DNA from: Bacteriovorax sp. UBA1852
GTDB taxonomy: Bacteria > Bdellovibrionota > Bacteriovoracia > Bacteriovoracales > Bacteriovoracaceae
Assembly: GCA_002338505.1 (NCBI GenBank)
Contig: DDIK01000043.1
Coordinates: forward strand, 1-14,357
Length of the DNA: 14,357 nucleotides
Reading direction: 5' to 3'
Shown here: piece by piece, positions 14,277 to 14,357 of the stretch
Layout: each line of letters opens with the position of its first letter
Numbering within the stretch: position 1 is the stretch's first letter
The notes under the pieces: generated by a model
What the model was told of the DNA's origin: nothing
Databases searched by the model: none
What the model saw: only the letters and a program-made list of their open reading frames with translations
Program-made: the position numbers and the translations under genes

Positions 14277-14321
14277 CCATGTCTTTCAGTCTAGATAGGC
14301 ATCCATGTTCTGACTATACCA

Positions 14322-14342
14322 AAATAGCATACAAATAGCATA
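14322..14342 (+). repeat. short tandem repeat, 11-base period
   Basis: AAATAGCATA occurs twice (14322-14331 and 14333-14342), separated by one C, giving a period of 11 bases, about one helical turn. The window ends 15 bases later, so I cannot tell whether a longer array or a regulated promoter follows. Confidence 0.45.
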
Positions 14343-14357
14343 GTCTTTTTTATCTTT

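Noticed and set aside
13996..14280. 94-codon minus-strand frame at the right end
   Set aside because: No ribosome binding site, starts inside the 15-bp palindrome and lies antisense to the coupled small ORF.
14279..14338. 19-codon ORF after the 15-bp palindrome
   Set aside because: Very short, starts three bases past the hairpin with only GGGG inside the stem as a possible ribosome binding site.
1..14357. CRISPR array, tRNA, rRNA, transposase or phage genes
   Set aside because: No regularly spaced repeats, no tRNA-like cloverleaf, and no integrase, transposase or structural phage motifs were seen on either strand.

Overview
The window is AT-rich, Gram-negative DNA that encodes mostly exported proteins. 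Gram-negative origin is supported by an LpxR-type outer-membrane lipid A deacylase. Many Sec signal peptides, an exact sigma-54 promoter, large adhesin- or polysaccharide-type surface proteins, and a mix of secreted hydrolases and retropepsin-like proteases on AT-rich DNA suggest a Bdellovibrionota-like bacterium, perhaps the Bacteriovorax/Halobacteriovorax group. That assignment is inference from gene content; no rRNA or housekeeping marker is present.

Layout. Bases 2-2017 hold the 3' part of a large ELWxxDGT-type repeat protein whose start lies outside the window. It is followed by an LpxR-family outer-membrane enzyme (2108-3106) whose ribosome binding site can fold into a small hairpin. 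After a 338-base gap comes a 998-residue secreted modular protein (3445-6441) with three tandem CBM-like repeats, a malectin-like domain and a right-handed beta-helix, closed by a good intrinsic terminator. A long gap leads to a small secreted protein (6920-7171) and a 274-residue secreted protein of unknown function (7429-8253). The latter has an exact sigma-54 -24/-12 promoter and an upstream palindrome suited to an enhancer-binding protein. Downstream of it are two overlapping, mutually exclusive hairpins.

From 8.5 kb on, the DNA is marked by gene decay. A secreted proline-iminopeptidase-like alpha/beta hydrolase is split by a frameshift (8535-9964). A LysR regulator (10199-11062, minus strand) is intact and has a palindromic operator candidate next to its start codon. 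Divergent from it is a small cysteine-rich secreted protein whose 3' end runs into the remnant of an Old Yellow Enzyme-type oxidoreductase with a large internal deletion. An intact secreted protein of unknown function sits on the minus strand (11720-12409). The right end holds an operon-like set: a two-lobed retropepsin-like protease broken by at least two frame changes, an HExxH metallopeptidase broken by one in-frame TAA, and an ATGA-coupled 68-residue ORF. Two strong inverted repeats and a short tandem repeat follow.

Taken together, the left two thirds encode cell-surface and secreted functions (lipid A remodelling, glycan binding or cleavage), each gene apparently with its own promoter. 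The right third looks like a former cluster of secreted hydrolases and proteases that is accumulating lesions, unless some lesions are sequencing errors. I see no CRISPR array, tRNA, rRNA, transposase or phage genes.
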